Assembly (NCBI GenBank): GCA_944472135.2
Contig: OX235263.1
Location: forward strand, 28,449,379-28,513,378
Source of the DNA: Trichobilharzia regenti
Lineage: Eukaryota; Platyhelminthes; Trematoda; Strigeidida; Schistosomatidae
Reading direction: 5' to 3'
Length of the DNA stretch: 64,000 nt
The notes beneath the pieces were generated by a model, which was not told the DNA's origin, did not search any database, and saw only the letters and a list, made by a program, of their open reading frames with translations. A program made the position numbers and the translations under genes. This document shows positions 13,191 to 24,729 of the stretch, in pieces; within the stretch, counting starts at the first letter, position 1, and every line of letters begins with the position of its first letter.

Positions 13191-14700
13191 AGGATCAGTT
13201 TGCAGTGACTAAGTCATTTTGTCTCCGTCCAGACGACTTCTGACCTTTAATCCCAATGCAAATAGAAGAGATTCTGTCAAGTTATTTAATTTCAAAATAG
13301 AGTGTGCCCCGACAATAAACTCTCATGCAAGCTTGTTACCTAATGAATTAAGCAGTTACTCCGTATCCCTCTTTCTTCCTGTATTGACAGGGATTCGATG
13401 GTCTGTGGCTAGATAAGTCAGCGTCTTACTCTCTTCGGAAGCTTCAGTCGCACTGAAAGAATGTTCAAAATTATTGACAGTAAGCCTTTCCTATTTGAAC
13501 GCAGTAGTGGTAACCGTTGGACGCAGATGAGCACATTCACTCTGCTTTTATGCATTTTGTTTCACTGGAATGAAATTAGGAATATGGTCGATCACCACAT
13601 TAATAGGGGTTTCGGATTATTCGCGAAGCTTCTTTTTCTGAAAATCTGTGAAGTTGGACAATGTCTGCTTTTATTTTCTGCTATAAGGGCTCCTTTTCGT
13701 ATGGACTTCATCGATAAATGGTATCGATCTATGTATTTTTTGTAAATATCTTGATTCACTCTTCACGCATTTCAGGATTCCGTCACAGTTGATTTCTTAC
13801 TAAATGAACCTAAGTTTTATAAATAAACCATGCTAGCCTGATATATTTAACATAACCTTGTTTAATAGAAAATCTCAACAGAAATCTTTGACAGAAAATC
13901 AAACTTCGTGTTCGACATATGATCTTCAAGAAAATGGTATGTTTGTCAGTGATGCATCGCTTTCATGTCCAGCCAATTTTAATTGAACACTCAGACGAAT
14001 ATTAGCGATGTTGCTCACATCACATTTAAAGAAACTGACAGAAAATCAACCGTAACATTGCGAAACACATCACGGATATCACGTCGATATCTTAATATTA
14101 TCTGCGTGATTTAGTCAGCATATTCTTGGAGGTTATGTTACGTTATGTTAACATTTCGTGGTACAATATATCTGTAGAAGTCACAAATAGTAACAGTTTT
14201 TATTCATGTTTTTGTAAAGGCACTTTCGAATGTTTTTGTTTAACACATGTTGATGCAGATACAACATCTTTATCACTCGATAATGTATTAATTGACGACT
14301 GAAGTTGATGTGTAATACACACCTCATAAGAAAATTTTTGACACTGCCAACTTTGACTTTCACTTAGGTAAAGATGATTTCAAAACACTGCGAATTGTCT
14401 TCAAAGATTTAAGGCTCTTTCATGCTGAAAGATGCTGTACACACGTTCACATGATTAGTGAAGCCACATATTTCTCGTCGTCATGAACATTTGGTAAGGC
14501 GTCTGTTCAGAACACTTTAACGCAGGAGTTCAGTTCGACCTGCACCAAGACTCTTAATTTCAGTTAGTAAGTAAAGAAGGGGGTTAAAAAATCTCCATCT
14601 TTAAAAACTAATTCGTGTACCCGAACTGATAAAGGTATCGCTACACCACAGTGATCTTTGATTTCCCTGACACATATGTTGACGAAGAAATGCATTTTTC
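13190..14700. other. Unassigned AT-rich DNA
   Basis: Frames at 13219-13416 and 13461-13745 are open but match no family that was recognised. No classifiable repeat was seen. Confidence 0.4.
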
Positions 14701-14704
14701 TTGT

Positions 14705-15090
14705 GTTCACATTATTATTATTCCCTTAGGTCCCCACTGGAACATACGGCTTCAACTACACGTCTCCACTTGCCACTTCTGTCTTCTGCTGTACTTTTCA
14801 CCTGCATCCATGTTAGTCCATATTGTTTCAACTCAGCATACTGTTTCACACGATCTACTCCACGTCACCCTTGGACGTCCTACTCGACTCTTCACTTTCG
14901 GGTTCCACTCGGGGGTCTGATGCGCGATGTCACCAACCGGCCTCCTCAACGAGTGTCCAATCCATATCCACTTTCTCCTGCAAATTTGCTAGGCGATTGA
15001 TTCTTGTTTTGTTTGCTCCCATAGTTTCTTGTTGGTGATTCTGTCTGGCCATCTGATCTTCAGTACAGAGCAAAGAAAATTGTTGCGTTC
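14705..15090 (-). pseudogene. RTE-clade LINE, extreme C-terminus and 3' end
   Basis: Read on the minus strand, the segment gives LKIRWPDRITNKKLWEQTKQ, then RRKWIWIGHSLRRPVG, PEWNPKVKSRVGRPRVTW and FQWGPK. This is the standard tail of RTE ORFs, with a few in-frame stops. It ends in a (TAA)n tract at 14712-14722, the usual 3' tail of these LINEs. Plus-strand frames here are shadows. Confidence 0.8.
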
Positions 15091-15099
15091 TAATAGTCC

Positions 15100-15900
15100 A
15101 TATTTAAATATTTTGAATTTATCCAAAGTTAGCTCACAGAAGTAACCGCCGAAATACTCGCTGTACACCTTATCAGGATTCTAGTTGCCAGTTACCTAGA
15201 GTTATACAAAGATTTATCAGGGAGTAGAAGTCCTAATTATATAGTGTAATGCACTGAACCATTATGTGATCTTTTCAAAAGACAGTTAGGAAAATAGAAA
15301 CAAATTTCATTTCATATTACCAGTACTCATAACATTTTCGTCGCAGAAAAACACAACTAGTGAATTTATAATACGACTAATGACTTCAAACACCACAACA
15401 TGAATCTGTCCTTGTATGAAAGTTATTGAATCAATCAACCGAATTGAAGTGAAAGTGAGTTGGTGAGTCTCCATCTCTTGATACGTCTATGCCAGTCCCG
15501 ATGTTCATTAGCGTGCTAATTCTGATGAAATTATTGACTGAGTAGAATGAATTTACTAACTTCCGGCCAATATTGCTCAAAATTCATTAGGAAATCAAAA
15601 TTAAGGACATAGCATAATAATAGATAACATTCGAGGTTGTTGCCAGCTAACAATCTTCTCGCAGACTTATAGGTATCTTCACAAATGTGGCAACAGAGAA
15701 TGGGACAAAATTCAAATCGAAGACTAGGATTTTGATAAATAAAACCCTTAATAATTAATTAAAGATGGAAAAAAGAAAAATCTAAAACACAGTCATCGGG
15801 GGATTGCATGAATTCAATAAATAAAAACCATTGCCTTAAGCCAGTAGGATAAAATTCAATCGACAGCTGAAACAGTACTATAAGGTAATTTTCTGCCCAA
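15100..15900. other. Unassigned AT-rich DNA
   Basis: Nothing beyond short random frames was recognised. Confidence 0.4.
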
Positions 15901-15904
15901 AGAA

Positions 15905-16268
15905 CACGATGCTGCACCTGACAAATTCTATATGTATATATCAGTTCACCTGCCGCTGTGGAGCCACGTTTACTGGTTGTTCAACGCGCATCCTGTCGAG
16001 AACGCTCAAAATACACTATCCAGCATGGCTGCAGGAAGGAAGCAGTGGCCGTATAAGAAGCGCAATAATCGGATATCTCGTCACCAATGGTCATTCCATT
16101 TCAACAAACACCCCCTTCAAAGTAATCTATAAAGTGATGAACAACATGTCAAACGAAATACGTTTCCGTCTTCTTTGTATTGCAGAAGTCAGAATAACCA
16201 GAACTATGTTTAAAAAAGAAAATCATTTAACCACTTCAACTACAATGGTAACAACTCTTTTGATTTGA
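15905..16268 (+). pseudogene. Penelope-like element GIY-YIG endonuclease remnant
   Basis: The 119-codon plus frame reads IYQFTCRCGATFTG..STRILSRTLKIHYPAWLQEG, then IRSAIIGYLVTNGHS, PFKVIYKV and LLCIAEV. This is the PLE endonuclease in the same subfamily style as 10479-10900. The YIG is changed to FTG and the usual C-terminus is lost, so it is inactive. A thymidine-rich 3' region follows. Confidence 0.75.
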
Positions 16269-16269
16269 C

Positions 16270-17080
16270 TTAACTTCTACTTGTTTTCTTAATTTGACTT
16301 AACTTTTCTTTGTATGCTTATTTTTGTCTAACTTATTAAAACGCTTGATTGATTCCGTGTGTTATTTTGTTTCCATGTACACCGTGAGCTTAAACGTAGT
16401 TTGAATAATTTACAACTAGATAATGGCTAAAACGTTGTTTGTTTTGAAATTGTCAGTTTGCATACTCGTACACGAATAAATATGGCTATTCAAGCGCTCC
16501 GTAAGCTCCACAACGCATACAAATAACATGGATATAAATTGACATCTAAAATCTTTTCCCTGACTCTTCAAAAATCTACAATAATTTCATTAAGAGTGAA
16601 AGTGACATGACCTCACCTTACACTAAATAAATATTGAACTAATTCAATAATGTTAAAACGGCCAATGTTGCATGATTTTCTAGAAAATCGAAGAGGTGAT
16701 AAGAGTTTGAATAAGCATACCTGCAGATACATTTCAGAACTAAACTTCTCGTTTCATTCAGCTGTCATCGGTAACGTTAGACGATGAGCTCAAGTTTCAC
16801 GGAACATATAAGATCTGCGTCGTAGTTCTTCTGAGACAATACTACCATGCCTATTTGCCTAGTGAGCCCAGTTAATGTGATTGTTACGATTGACTGAACT
16901 AGATTGATCAGATTTTAGGCCTTCATTGTACGCAGAGATGACATCTTGAACTCAGACTGCATTGTTAAGTGGACCTTTCGTTTCTTGAAGTCACTGTTAA
17001 TAATAGTAGTGTCAGTAATACCACTAACCAGGAATTTGAACTTTGTTAATTGTAACTTCATCTCGGTTATCTGAATTGGG
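16270..17080. other. Unassigned DNA, probably PLE 3' flank in part
   Basis: Only short frames are present. The first ~200 bp after the PLE remnant repeats words such as TTTGACTTAACTT and is likely PLE 3' untranslated sequence. Confidence 0.35.
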
Positions 17081-17682
17081 CATCTAGAAGACAAATTTCG
17101 CGAGATGATATCATTTCATAGTGAAAATCTCATCCAACTTAATCAGTTAGCTTCAAAATATCATATATCGTACATACGCATGTTTCTCCATCATGAAAGT
17201 GAAATTATGGACAATCTATACACTGAGATACAGTGCCAATTATTTCAGTATCTTAATATTGTCATAACAATTTTATTTTTTGATGACAAACTTCATCACT
17301 TATTCTTCTAGATAAAACAACATTTATATTATCTCTAATAGCAGGCTTAGTCACGAAACATAAAAGATACCTGCAGTGTGACTGAGCATGTCACATTGTC
17401 AGCATTAGCTGACGCTTTGTGTCCTGCTGACAACTTTCCAAATATAGCCCTAAAAAATAAAGTTAACAGACATTCGCATACATTACGTTATGCAAATTTT
17501 AGACAGACGAAACACTGCAAAGCCTAAAACGCAACTTGAAGGCTAATACTCATTCAAATTTGCAATTCACAGACGTGTCAGATCAAACTTATCAAAGAAT
17601 TAGGATTAACAAAATTATTCCCTTTGATAAATTTTATTTGGGCATTTAGAAGACAAATTTCGCGAGATGATATCATTTCGTA
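17081..17682 (+). repeat. 44-bp direct repeats around a 560-bp unit
   Basis: Nearly identical 44-bp words (AGAAGACAAATTTCGCGAG followed by ATGATATCATTTC) occur at 17081-17123 and 17640-17682. They bound most of the left arm of the long inverted repeat. A third copy lies in inverted orientation at about 18492-18534. This resembles the complex terminal repeats of Penelope-like elements. Confidence 0.6.
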
Positions 17683-18992
17683 GTTCCTTCACAATCGCTT
17701 ACAACTAATATGGTGAACATAATAAAATGAAATGCGTGACAATTACTCAGTTATACAAAACAAAAGTACATACTAGTGATGAGTCATATTTAAATAGGTC
17801 AATTAGTCCATGGTAGGCGAAGGTTGAAGTCTGTTGTATTTTGTAGACATAGTTTAGGATGTAAGTGTTTCATCCAAAGTGCTTCCATCGCCCTCAAAAA
17901 CCTTGAATTAGTGTTATGTTAAATGATTGTGAAGCAGCCATTAATATTAACTTTGTGACCTGACATTATTAAATGCTTTGCAATGGGTGATGCTGGATTT
18001 CTATTCTGATTAATTGCATTGGGATTTTCTATGTTTTAATAACCAGTTTAGAACATGATCTTTTCGACGTCATTGGAACATTCTATGAGTTCTACCTGTA
18101 TAGATGTCATTGCAGCTGTAGGTGAACTTGTACATACAGTTTAAAATTGGGTCCACAGAATGTCGTCCTTTAATCGTAGTTGCTGGGATCGAGAATATTC
18201 GATATGTAAAAGGAGGAGATGCGGCGTAGAATGTGAGCTTGATGGCTCACTGAGGTCTTTGAACTATCACCTGCGTAAATTGATCACCCTTGAATGGTGG
18301 TTTAATCAAATACTTGCTTCAGTGTGTATATGAATAACAATAAACTTCAGCCTTCGGCTATCATGTACTATCTGACCTATTTAAATATGATTCGTCATTA
18401 GTATTCACCTTTGTTTTGTATAACTGAGTAATTGTCACGCATTTCATTTTATTAATGTGCACCATATTAAATGTAAAGCGATTGCGAAGAAACTACGAAA
18501 TGATATCATCTCGCGAAATTTGTCTTCTAAATGCCTAATTCAAATTTATCAAAGGGAATAATTTTGTTAATCGTAATTCTTTGATAAGTTTGATCTGACA
18601 CGTCTGTGAATTGCAAATTTGACTGAGTATTAGCCTTTGAGTTGCATTTTGGGCTTTGCAGTGTTTTGTCTGTCTTAAATGTGCATAAGGTAATGTATGC
18701 GAATGTCTGTAAACTTTACTTTTTAAGCAAAATTTGGAAAGTTGTCAGCAGGCCTCAAAACGTCAGCAAATGCAGACAATTTGATATCCTCAATCACACT
18801 ACAGGTATCTTTTATGTTTAGTGACTAACTCTGCTATTAGAGATAATATAAATGTTGTTTTATATTAAGATGCTGAAATAATCGGCATTGTAACTCAGTA
18901 TGTGGATTGTCCATAATTTCACTTACATGATGGAGAAACATGCGTATGTACGATATGAGATATTTTGAAGCTAACTGATTAAAGTGGATGAG
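17124..18992. repeat. Long inverted repeat (arms ~620-680 bp) around a PLE core
   Basis: The left arm (about 17124-17803) and right arm (about 18372-18992) are imperfect inverted copies. For example, TAGCTTCAAAATATCATATATCGTACATACG on the left, split here by small differences, mirrors 18930-18975 on the right. Both arms encode the same short frames (17105-17311 plus and 19031-18837 minus share ASKYxISYIRMFLHH and SEIMDN). The 568-bp spacer holds a PLE endonuclease remnant. Known Penelope elements can carry terminal repeats in inverted orientation, which this may represent. Confidence 0.7.
17822..18175 (-). pseudogene. Penelope-like element GIY-YIG endonuclease, second subfamily
   Basis: On the minus strand the spacer of the inverted repeat translates as ILNCMYKFTYSCNDIYTGRT, with two internal stops and a frameshift. 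It continues as MSGHKVNINGCFTII, FLRAMEALWMKHLHPKLC and LQNTTDFN. The layout (GIY-YIG core, H..G..H segment, E in AMEALW) is the PLE endonuclease. It differs in sequence from the 10.5-kb and 15.9-kb copies. It is broken and inactive. Confidence 0.75.
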
Positions 18993-19169
18993 ATTTACAC
19001 CAGAGAGCTTGGTGTGGAAACAGCATTTCACAGTCTAATTATATCGTTAGGTAAATAAGATGGCCATCAAATTCCACTGAATGTGATAATCAACATAGTC
19101 AAGAATACACTATACCTCATAGTAGTGTATATTTCTAACATCTGGTGGTTTATGCAGTCACAATGGTGA

Positions 19170-19407
19170 ATAATCCAAATAATCCAAAAGGCTGTGTGTC
19201 AAGTGGTATTTTTCTGAGATAATTAACAAATACAACAGCGAATTTTAGAATCAGTTGTGACGTAGCAAACAGTGATAAAATCGTATTAACAGCAAGATGT
19301 CTGATAGGGATAACAACAGTGACCGTCATAAAAATTAGCTTAAAACGGTCAGAAATATGTGTAAAAAAAGGATTAAATTCAGCCACTCTCCATACCCTGG
19401 TCTGCAT
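19170..19407 (-). CDS. Probable exon of an LPCAT-like lysophospholipid acyltransferase
   Basis: The minus frame starts at ATG 19407 with an in-frame TAG nine bases upstream. It reads VAEFNPFFTHISDRFKLIFM, then a hydrophobic TVTVVIPIRHLAVNTILSL segment. The N-terminal region of animal LPCAT1/2/4 has the same order: an NPF motif, a short linker, then a membrane segment with PIR (NPFV..APIRVLL in human LPCAT4). LPCATs re-acylate lysophosphatidylcholine in the ER or lipid-droplet membrane. The acyltransferase motifs (HxxxxD, EGT) were not found in the window. The donor site is not clear, so the last ~20 codons may be intronic. The call rests on a short match. Confidence 0.45.
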
Positions 19408-19409
19408 TG

Positions 19410-20035
19410 GAATCTACCCACTTATGAACATTGCAATGCATCATGTCATTCATTCATGTGACACCTGAATAAGATTCAATGTAAGCACGTTGGACGATGA
19501 TCCAACCGACAGTTTCGAAGAAAGTGATATACATTTTACTAAAATTTACAAAACGGCATACTAGTTTCAAACTTTGAATGACGTTTCAATGATTTGAAGA
19601 CTTTTAGATAAATTGGTAATACGTATACAATAATAGTTTTCACTGGTTGACTCCTACTTTAGTTCCGTATTAGATAACTTTGTTTTGAATATTACGCAAT
19701 GACGCAGTATTCACAGTCTGATGAGGTTTTTGGGCATAAAGTATTGCTCATAATCACATCAACTGATATGATATGTCATTCAGTTGTTAATTCTGCATCA
19801 CTGTGTGATATTTAAAAGAAACTTATCTAGAATGAAATAACATCCTACCAAAAGTGCTCAAGTTTATAGAATAACAATGATTTACCCATGTCATAATTTA
19901 ATGTAACAAAGTGACAGTAAGTAAATGTAGCAAATACGAGAACAAACTGTGAGAATATTATGTCAACACAGCAAAATCTTCGTTTATGAGAATACGAATT
20001 GACATGCATTAAGAATACGATGTCTTAGTTCATCA
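19410..20035. other. Unassigned AT-rich DNA
   Basis: No element or exon was recognised. Confidence 0.4.
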
Positions 20036-20039
20036 GTGT

Positions 20040-20530
20040 GATAAATCAACAGAGGAGTTTAACTGCACTGGGCACTCCATTAGGTCTACTCCTGGTAAAG
20101 CATATTTAGATCAGACCACCCCTAGAAGATGAGGTGACATCTTACAAGATGTTTGTTAATGACGGTTATATTATATGTGATAACACTGCAAAGGTTTCTC
20201 ATCTACCTGGCCTATTTCAAATGACATATAAGAACATACACCGCACTACAGGATATAGGAAAAATATAGTGATATATTCATTTTCAAGGCTTTAGGAATG
20301 AACCGTATCTGAATTTAAATGGACTAGTGAGAGCAATATACTGCTGCAGTGAGACAAAGACTATTCGCAAGAAAGACATAATGATAGACTCACCATTACT
20401 AATAATGCTAACAGGACAATTGCTTTCATCGAAATTTATTAAAAATACTCGGAAAAACACCAATTTTAAAAGCATCATCTGATACAAGCGGTAAGAAACA
20501 AGTCTCCGTACATCTTAGATTCAAAGTTTT
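20040..20530 (+). pseudogene. Penelope-like element, central RT fragment
   Basis: Plus-strand translation gives LGTPLGLLL, matching the GSPLGPLLA segment before the catalytic box. LEDEVTSYKMFVNDGYIICD follows, where PLEs have a YVDDTF-type box, so the catalytic Asp pair is lost. Then come HLPGLFQMTYKNIH and TNNANRTIAFIEI, the equivalent of the ITFLDV segment. Several stops and shifts are present. Confidence 0.65.
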
Positions 20531-21495
20531 AGATTCAAAGGGTGAAACCTTTCAGTCCGAATTATGATATTTAGTCTGTGAATAGTAGAAAACGCACCGA
20601 TACATCAACAAAATATTTGTCAAATTACTTCACGAGATTCTAATGTACGTTGAGCTTCTAAATGTTCCACGTTGTTTGTAGTGAATTAGATTCAACAACT
20701 TGTAATAACTTTGTGTTATCCTACGCAATTTGTTGTTCTTACTTTGTCCAGAGTTATCGAAAGAAATCCATCATATGATAATAACTATGATTATTAATAT
20801 ATGCACCTGACTCATGAGGTCCTTACGAGTACACAAATAGCAATGAAATATTTTGTTATATTGTGAGAATAATTCATTCAAGAGCCTAATGAAGTAAAGT
20901 GTGAGATACCCATCAAAATGGGTGTATTAAGCTTTATCGTAACCTCTAATTTTTGTTAATGATATGACTGATTATATGTAGCTAAACGTCAAACTTACCA
21001 AAGCACCTGCATCTTTCAATTATTTTTACTTCAGAATAGATGTTGCGAATGTAACATTCTGCTTCCTATAGAGCGACATATTTGAAACCAAACATTTTGC
21101 AATAAATCCTTTCGAATACATATAATTCATCACACATTTAGAAGCATGCTGCTTCAATTAATTGTAAGTACGGATTACGAAAAGTATTCACAACTTCCCG
21201 CTTATTACTGTTATCATGTGTGCGCTGTTTCCCGACTGGTATAAAGGGCTCCGAAACCATATTTGCATTGCATGCAGCTGTTTGCCATCATTTCTTAATG
21301 GATCCACATATGCTCATTGGCTTGTATTTACTCTAAACATGATCTCACTGTTGTGATTCTACGAAGGCCACAGACACACAAAAGTACCCTGAAAGTTGGT
21401 TTTATCAGTCTTCATACCTATTTTTTCCACACTTTTAAGACAAGTATACATTGATATTTTGAAGGCGAAAATACTTTTTAAAATAAAATCTCTAC
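20530..21495. other. Unassigned AT-rich DNA
   Basis: No gene or repeat was recognised. Confidence 0.4.
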
Positions 21496-21499
21496 TTTG

Positions 21500-22560
21500 A
21501 AAAGACTTTCAACACAGGTGACCATGAAGTGATTTGGAAACTGTTTTATTCCATCAGAGTGCAGTGCAACTAACTTTTATTAACCTCATTCAACTGACGT
21601 ATGACAGTGTTATATCAAATGATCCTCAGTGGAGGCTTTAGAACGAAGGCAAGCAACATGCAAAATTGCGTGATGCCAGTGTTGCTATTCTTGACTGAGA
21701 CTGAGTAGATCATGAAGTGAAGTGTTTACATCGAGAAAATCGGAATATGTTGAGTCATCATAATGACACTAGAGCATTTAGATTTCTTAAATGATCTATG
21801 CTTAGTGCTACACGAACTCAAAGACCTCCATGAAAACACCAACACGTTGTATAACGGGTCATCCAACATACAAACTTCAAGTGAACCTATGAAAGATATG
21901 GGTTATGAAAGTGACAAATAATCAGGAGAAATTTGAGGGGAGTAATTCTTTTCAACTACAGGCGTCACCGATTATGTTAAAGTCGACAGAATCGGAAAGG
22001 AAAAACAGGCATTCAATAATCTGAAATTAGCCTGAAAGCCTACCTCTGTGAGTAAAAATATAAGATTCGGATTCTCAACACCATCGTTAAGTCATTTGTT
22101 CTATATGAGTCATCAGCATGGATTGTTCATCACGGAAAGCATTTCCAACAGCCATCTGCAGCTTTTTATTAACGGCTGCTTTCGCTTTACACTGAAAAAC
22201 ACATAGTTAGGAGATATTGGCAGTAAGAGACTCTTGAGGTGAACAAAACAACAAAGAACCTGTCACCTAAAGATTATATCGATGCTGAGTTGGATGAACG
22301 GACATATGGTTACGGCTCTTTCAAGTGACGCCGTACGAAAAACTCTCGAGTGAAACCTGAATGGAAAACGATGAGTCATGTAAACCAAGATGACACGGAG
22401 CAGATCACCTTTAGAGAAGATCAGAGCTTACGGGAAAATCTTAAGTCAGATAAAGTAAACTGTGGAAACCCGTGTGAGATGCAACCTACTTAGTGAAGCC
22501 TGTTATTCCACTTATAACTCAAGAGAATAATAACAGTTGTAAAATTAATAATAATAAATA
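21500..22560 (+). pseudogene. RTE-clade LINE, RT C-terminal half with (TAA)n tail
   Basis: Fragments in order are DHEVIWKLFYSI (about 21520), MKCSVYIEKI-like sequence near 21715, HLDFLNDLCLVLHELKDLHE (catalytic FADD altered to FLND), KEKQAFNNLKLA, SISNSHLQLFINGCFRFTL and the tail region. The copy ends in AT-rich sequence with a (TAA)n tract at 22545-22560. All segments are collinear with schistosome RTE ORFs but need many frame changes. Confidence 0.65.
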
Positions 22561-22899
22561 AAAACGCATAGTTTTAGTTACTTATACCACGTCATTTGTT
22601 TGTATAGGTCATTTGAATTTCAGTTTACAATTATCACTGGCAGCGAACTTTATTTTCATTGTTCACGAAGCAGTAAGTGCCAGGATTCAAACTGTACAAA
22701 TAATAGTAACATTATATTATTTCCAACCTTTGCCTAATTTACTAGCTCTCCAGTTTTTAAGACCAAAAAAAGAGGAGGAGTCTGAAGCGTAGCTGGAGAG
22801 TATTCTCTAGAAAATCAATCCAAATGTTAAAGAGACATAAAAGAACAGAAAAATCAATTAAAATTTTAAAAAATATTGAAAGCTAACTTAGTTTTGCTG

Positions 22900-23900
22900 A
22901 TATTAAGGAGGAAAACTCACGCGCACTGGTGAAAGCCTTCAAGAAGCCAGTCACTCAGCCAATGTGTCTTCTCTCAATGAATGCCAATATAAGAATGCAG
23001 ACGTGAAATGGTTATGCCATATACAAGGCTAAGAAGGCTGCCCAGATAGCCAAAGAAATAAGAAGATATATAATGGAAGTGCTACGTATCTAAGACAGCT
23101 ACTGGAATGGATCTTGACTCTCAGAATTTTGAAATAGCGAGTCAGTAATCTACTCCATTCCTTCAGATAAAAGTCGCGAGCACACAGTGGATGTGGCTAT
23201 GATGATGTTACCAAAAGTAGAAAAGATCTTATACAGTGGGAACCTAGTTCTTCTATAGGTTCGGGGAGAAAGAAGAAGCAAGATGAAGAATGATCCTCAA
23301 CAGGCACTTGAAAGCTAATATAAGAGAGGAAAGGATGATGGTGAAAGAGAAAATCAGTCACAGTCAGCTCCACAGTATATAACAGACTGATTATGTGAGT
23401 CAAAACGAGTAATGCAGATACACTTCCAGAGCTCAGCACTATAAAGACATTTAATGCAACAGATTCCAATGTCAGAGGGTCACATGATAGCGCAATATGA
23501 GAGCTGTAACTATGGCTTACAAGAATCAACTGCAAAGATCTGAAAGGTAAATTATCAAGTTTGACTGGAGAGTTGAATGTTAGTGTCTGACATCCAGACA
23601 CAAAGAAGAGTCGTATATATGGTCAGTGAGGAGTACATGGCAAAAAGTCAGATAATGGCGACCGTCTTCATCAGCTTTGTGGAGATCACATTCTTTTTCT
23701 AGACACCACCTACTTCTGGAACTGTAATGGTCTCCGTTTTCACGATAAAGTCGTATTTATTCATCGAAAGCAATATTTGGCGAGTCACTTCCCTTTTTTG
23801 GGAAACCGCCGTATCCAGCATCATAATTGATGATCCGCTATTGGAATGTTTGTAATCGAATTTCGATCATTTAATTAATCAGTGCATACTCAATAAACAT
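22900..23900 (+). pseudogene. RTE-clade LINE, APE-type endonuclease region
   Basis: Plus-strand pieces correspond to the N-terminal endonuclease. They are KAKKAAQIAKEIRRYIMEVL near 23030 (as in the GKAAQIAREMRRY segment of RTEs), DVAMMMLPKVEK near 23195, and DNGDRLHQLCGDHILFLDTT (23645-23705, the NGERLLELC segment). It is heavily decayed. It lies about 350 bp after the 3' end of another RTE copy in the same orientation. The 134-codon minus frame at 23197-23601 is a shadow. Confidence 0.55.
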
Positions 23901-24089
23901 CGAGTCATTTAACTGTGAACACATGGAAAACATGTACTTACTTGTCGGAGTTGCTATGTCGTGGTAAAATCGATTTATTAACATAATTAATGTTTTCATC
24001 CATAAGTGGAGTTTTTATTCCTTCACGCTACCAATGGAACATAGGGTTTCAAGCTAAAGGCTTAATGTTTCTGTAACAATAGTGATTAT

Positions 24090-24260
24090 TTTTACAGGAT
24101 GCGACTGTCAGCCTCATGCCTAACCTTCCCCCTTAACCAGTCTTACTCCTGGTTTAGCGAGGTACAGGAGTGCGTTGGCCGAGGATAGAGCCTTGGACCA
24201 CATGATGCGTGGTTGGAGAGCACTCTACCACCGTTCCACCGAAGCACAAGTGATGTACAA
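24090..24260. repeat. GC-richer block next to a (TA)n run
   Basis: This block, from TGCGACTGTCAGCCTCATGC to about 24245, is clearly richer in G+C than its surroundings. It ends just before a TA run at 24266-24280. That is how retroposon insertions look elsewhere in this window, but the family was not recognised. Confidence 0.3.
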
Positions 24261-24485
24261 TTCTCAATTTATATATATATAGCTGAATTTTTGAAAATTC
24301 TGCATAACGACGCTCTTTGCATCTCCCCATCAGCCGTATATTAATTATGACCTAGGGATGCTTTCTTTTTTACGGCAGTTTTTTATAATTGTAATTAGTG
24401 TTTGCAATTGTCATTTAAAGTATATATAGATACTCAAAAACACCCAACCGTTCTTGCTGTTGATTCAAAACATTACTAGCATTCT

Positions 24486-24705
24486 ACATCAATGTTCTTC
24501 TTCATCCACCACGAGTGTGACACTATTGTTCCCAAATGTTAGTGCTGCTGAAGAAGCATAATCGAGAAGGCTCGGCTGTACCAACGATCCTGTCATATTG
24601 CCAAAGTGCTGAGAAAGTATCCGTAATTCACAAAATATGGGTTGAATAGAGTTGAAGTCAACATTTATGAACACTCGAGACACATAAACACTTGGTGTGC
24701 AAAAA
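24486..24705 (-). CDS. Unidentified candidate exon or ORF
   Basis: A minus frame runs open from just after a TGA near 24720 to a stop at 24489, with about 74 codons of ordinary amino-acid composition. It includes FNSIQPIFCELRILSQHFG and ends SVTLVVDEEEH. No domain was recognised. It could be the last exon of a gene, or chance. There is no polyadenylation signal right after it. Confidence 0.25.
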
Positions 24706-24729
24706 GATACATGGGATATGCGACCTCAT

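Noticed and set aside
14651..15038. Three overlapping plus-strand ORFs
   Set aside because: They are shadows of the minus-strand RTE C-terminus and its conserved protein segments.
23197..23601. 134-codon minus-strand ORF
   Set aside because: The plus strand carries RTE endonuclease segments here, and the minus frame shows no domain.
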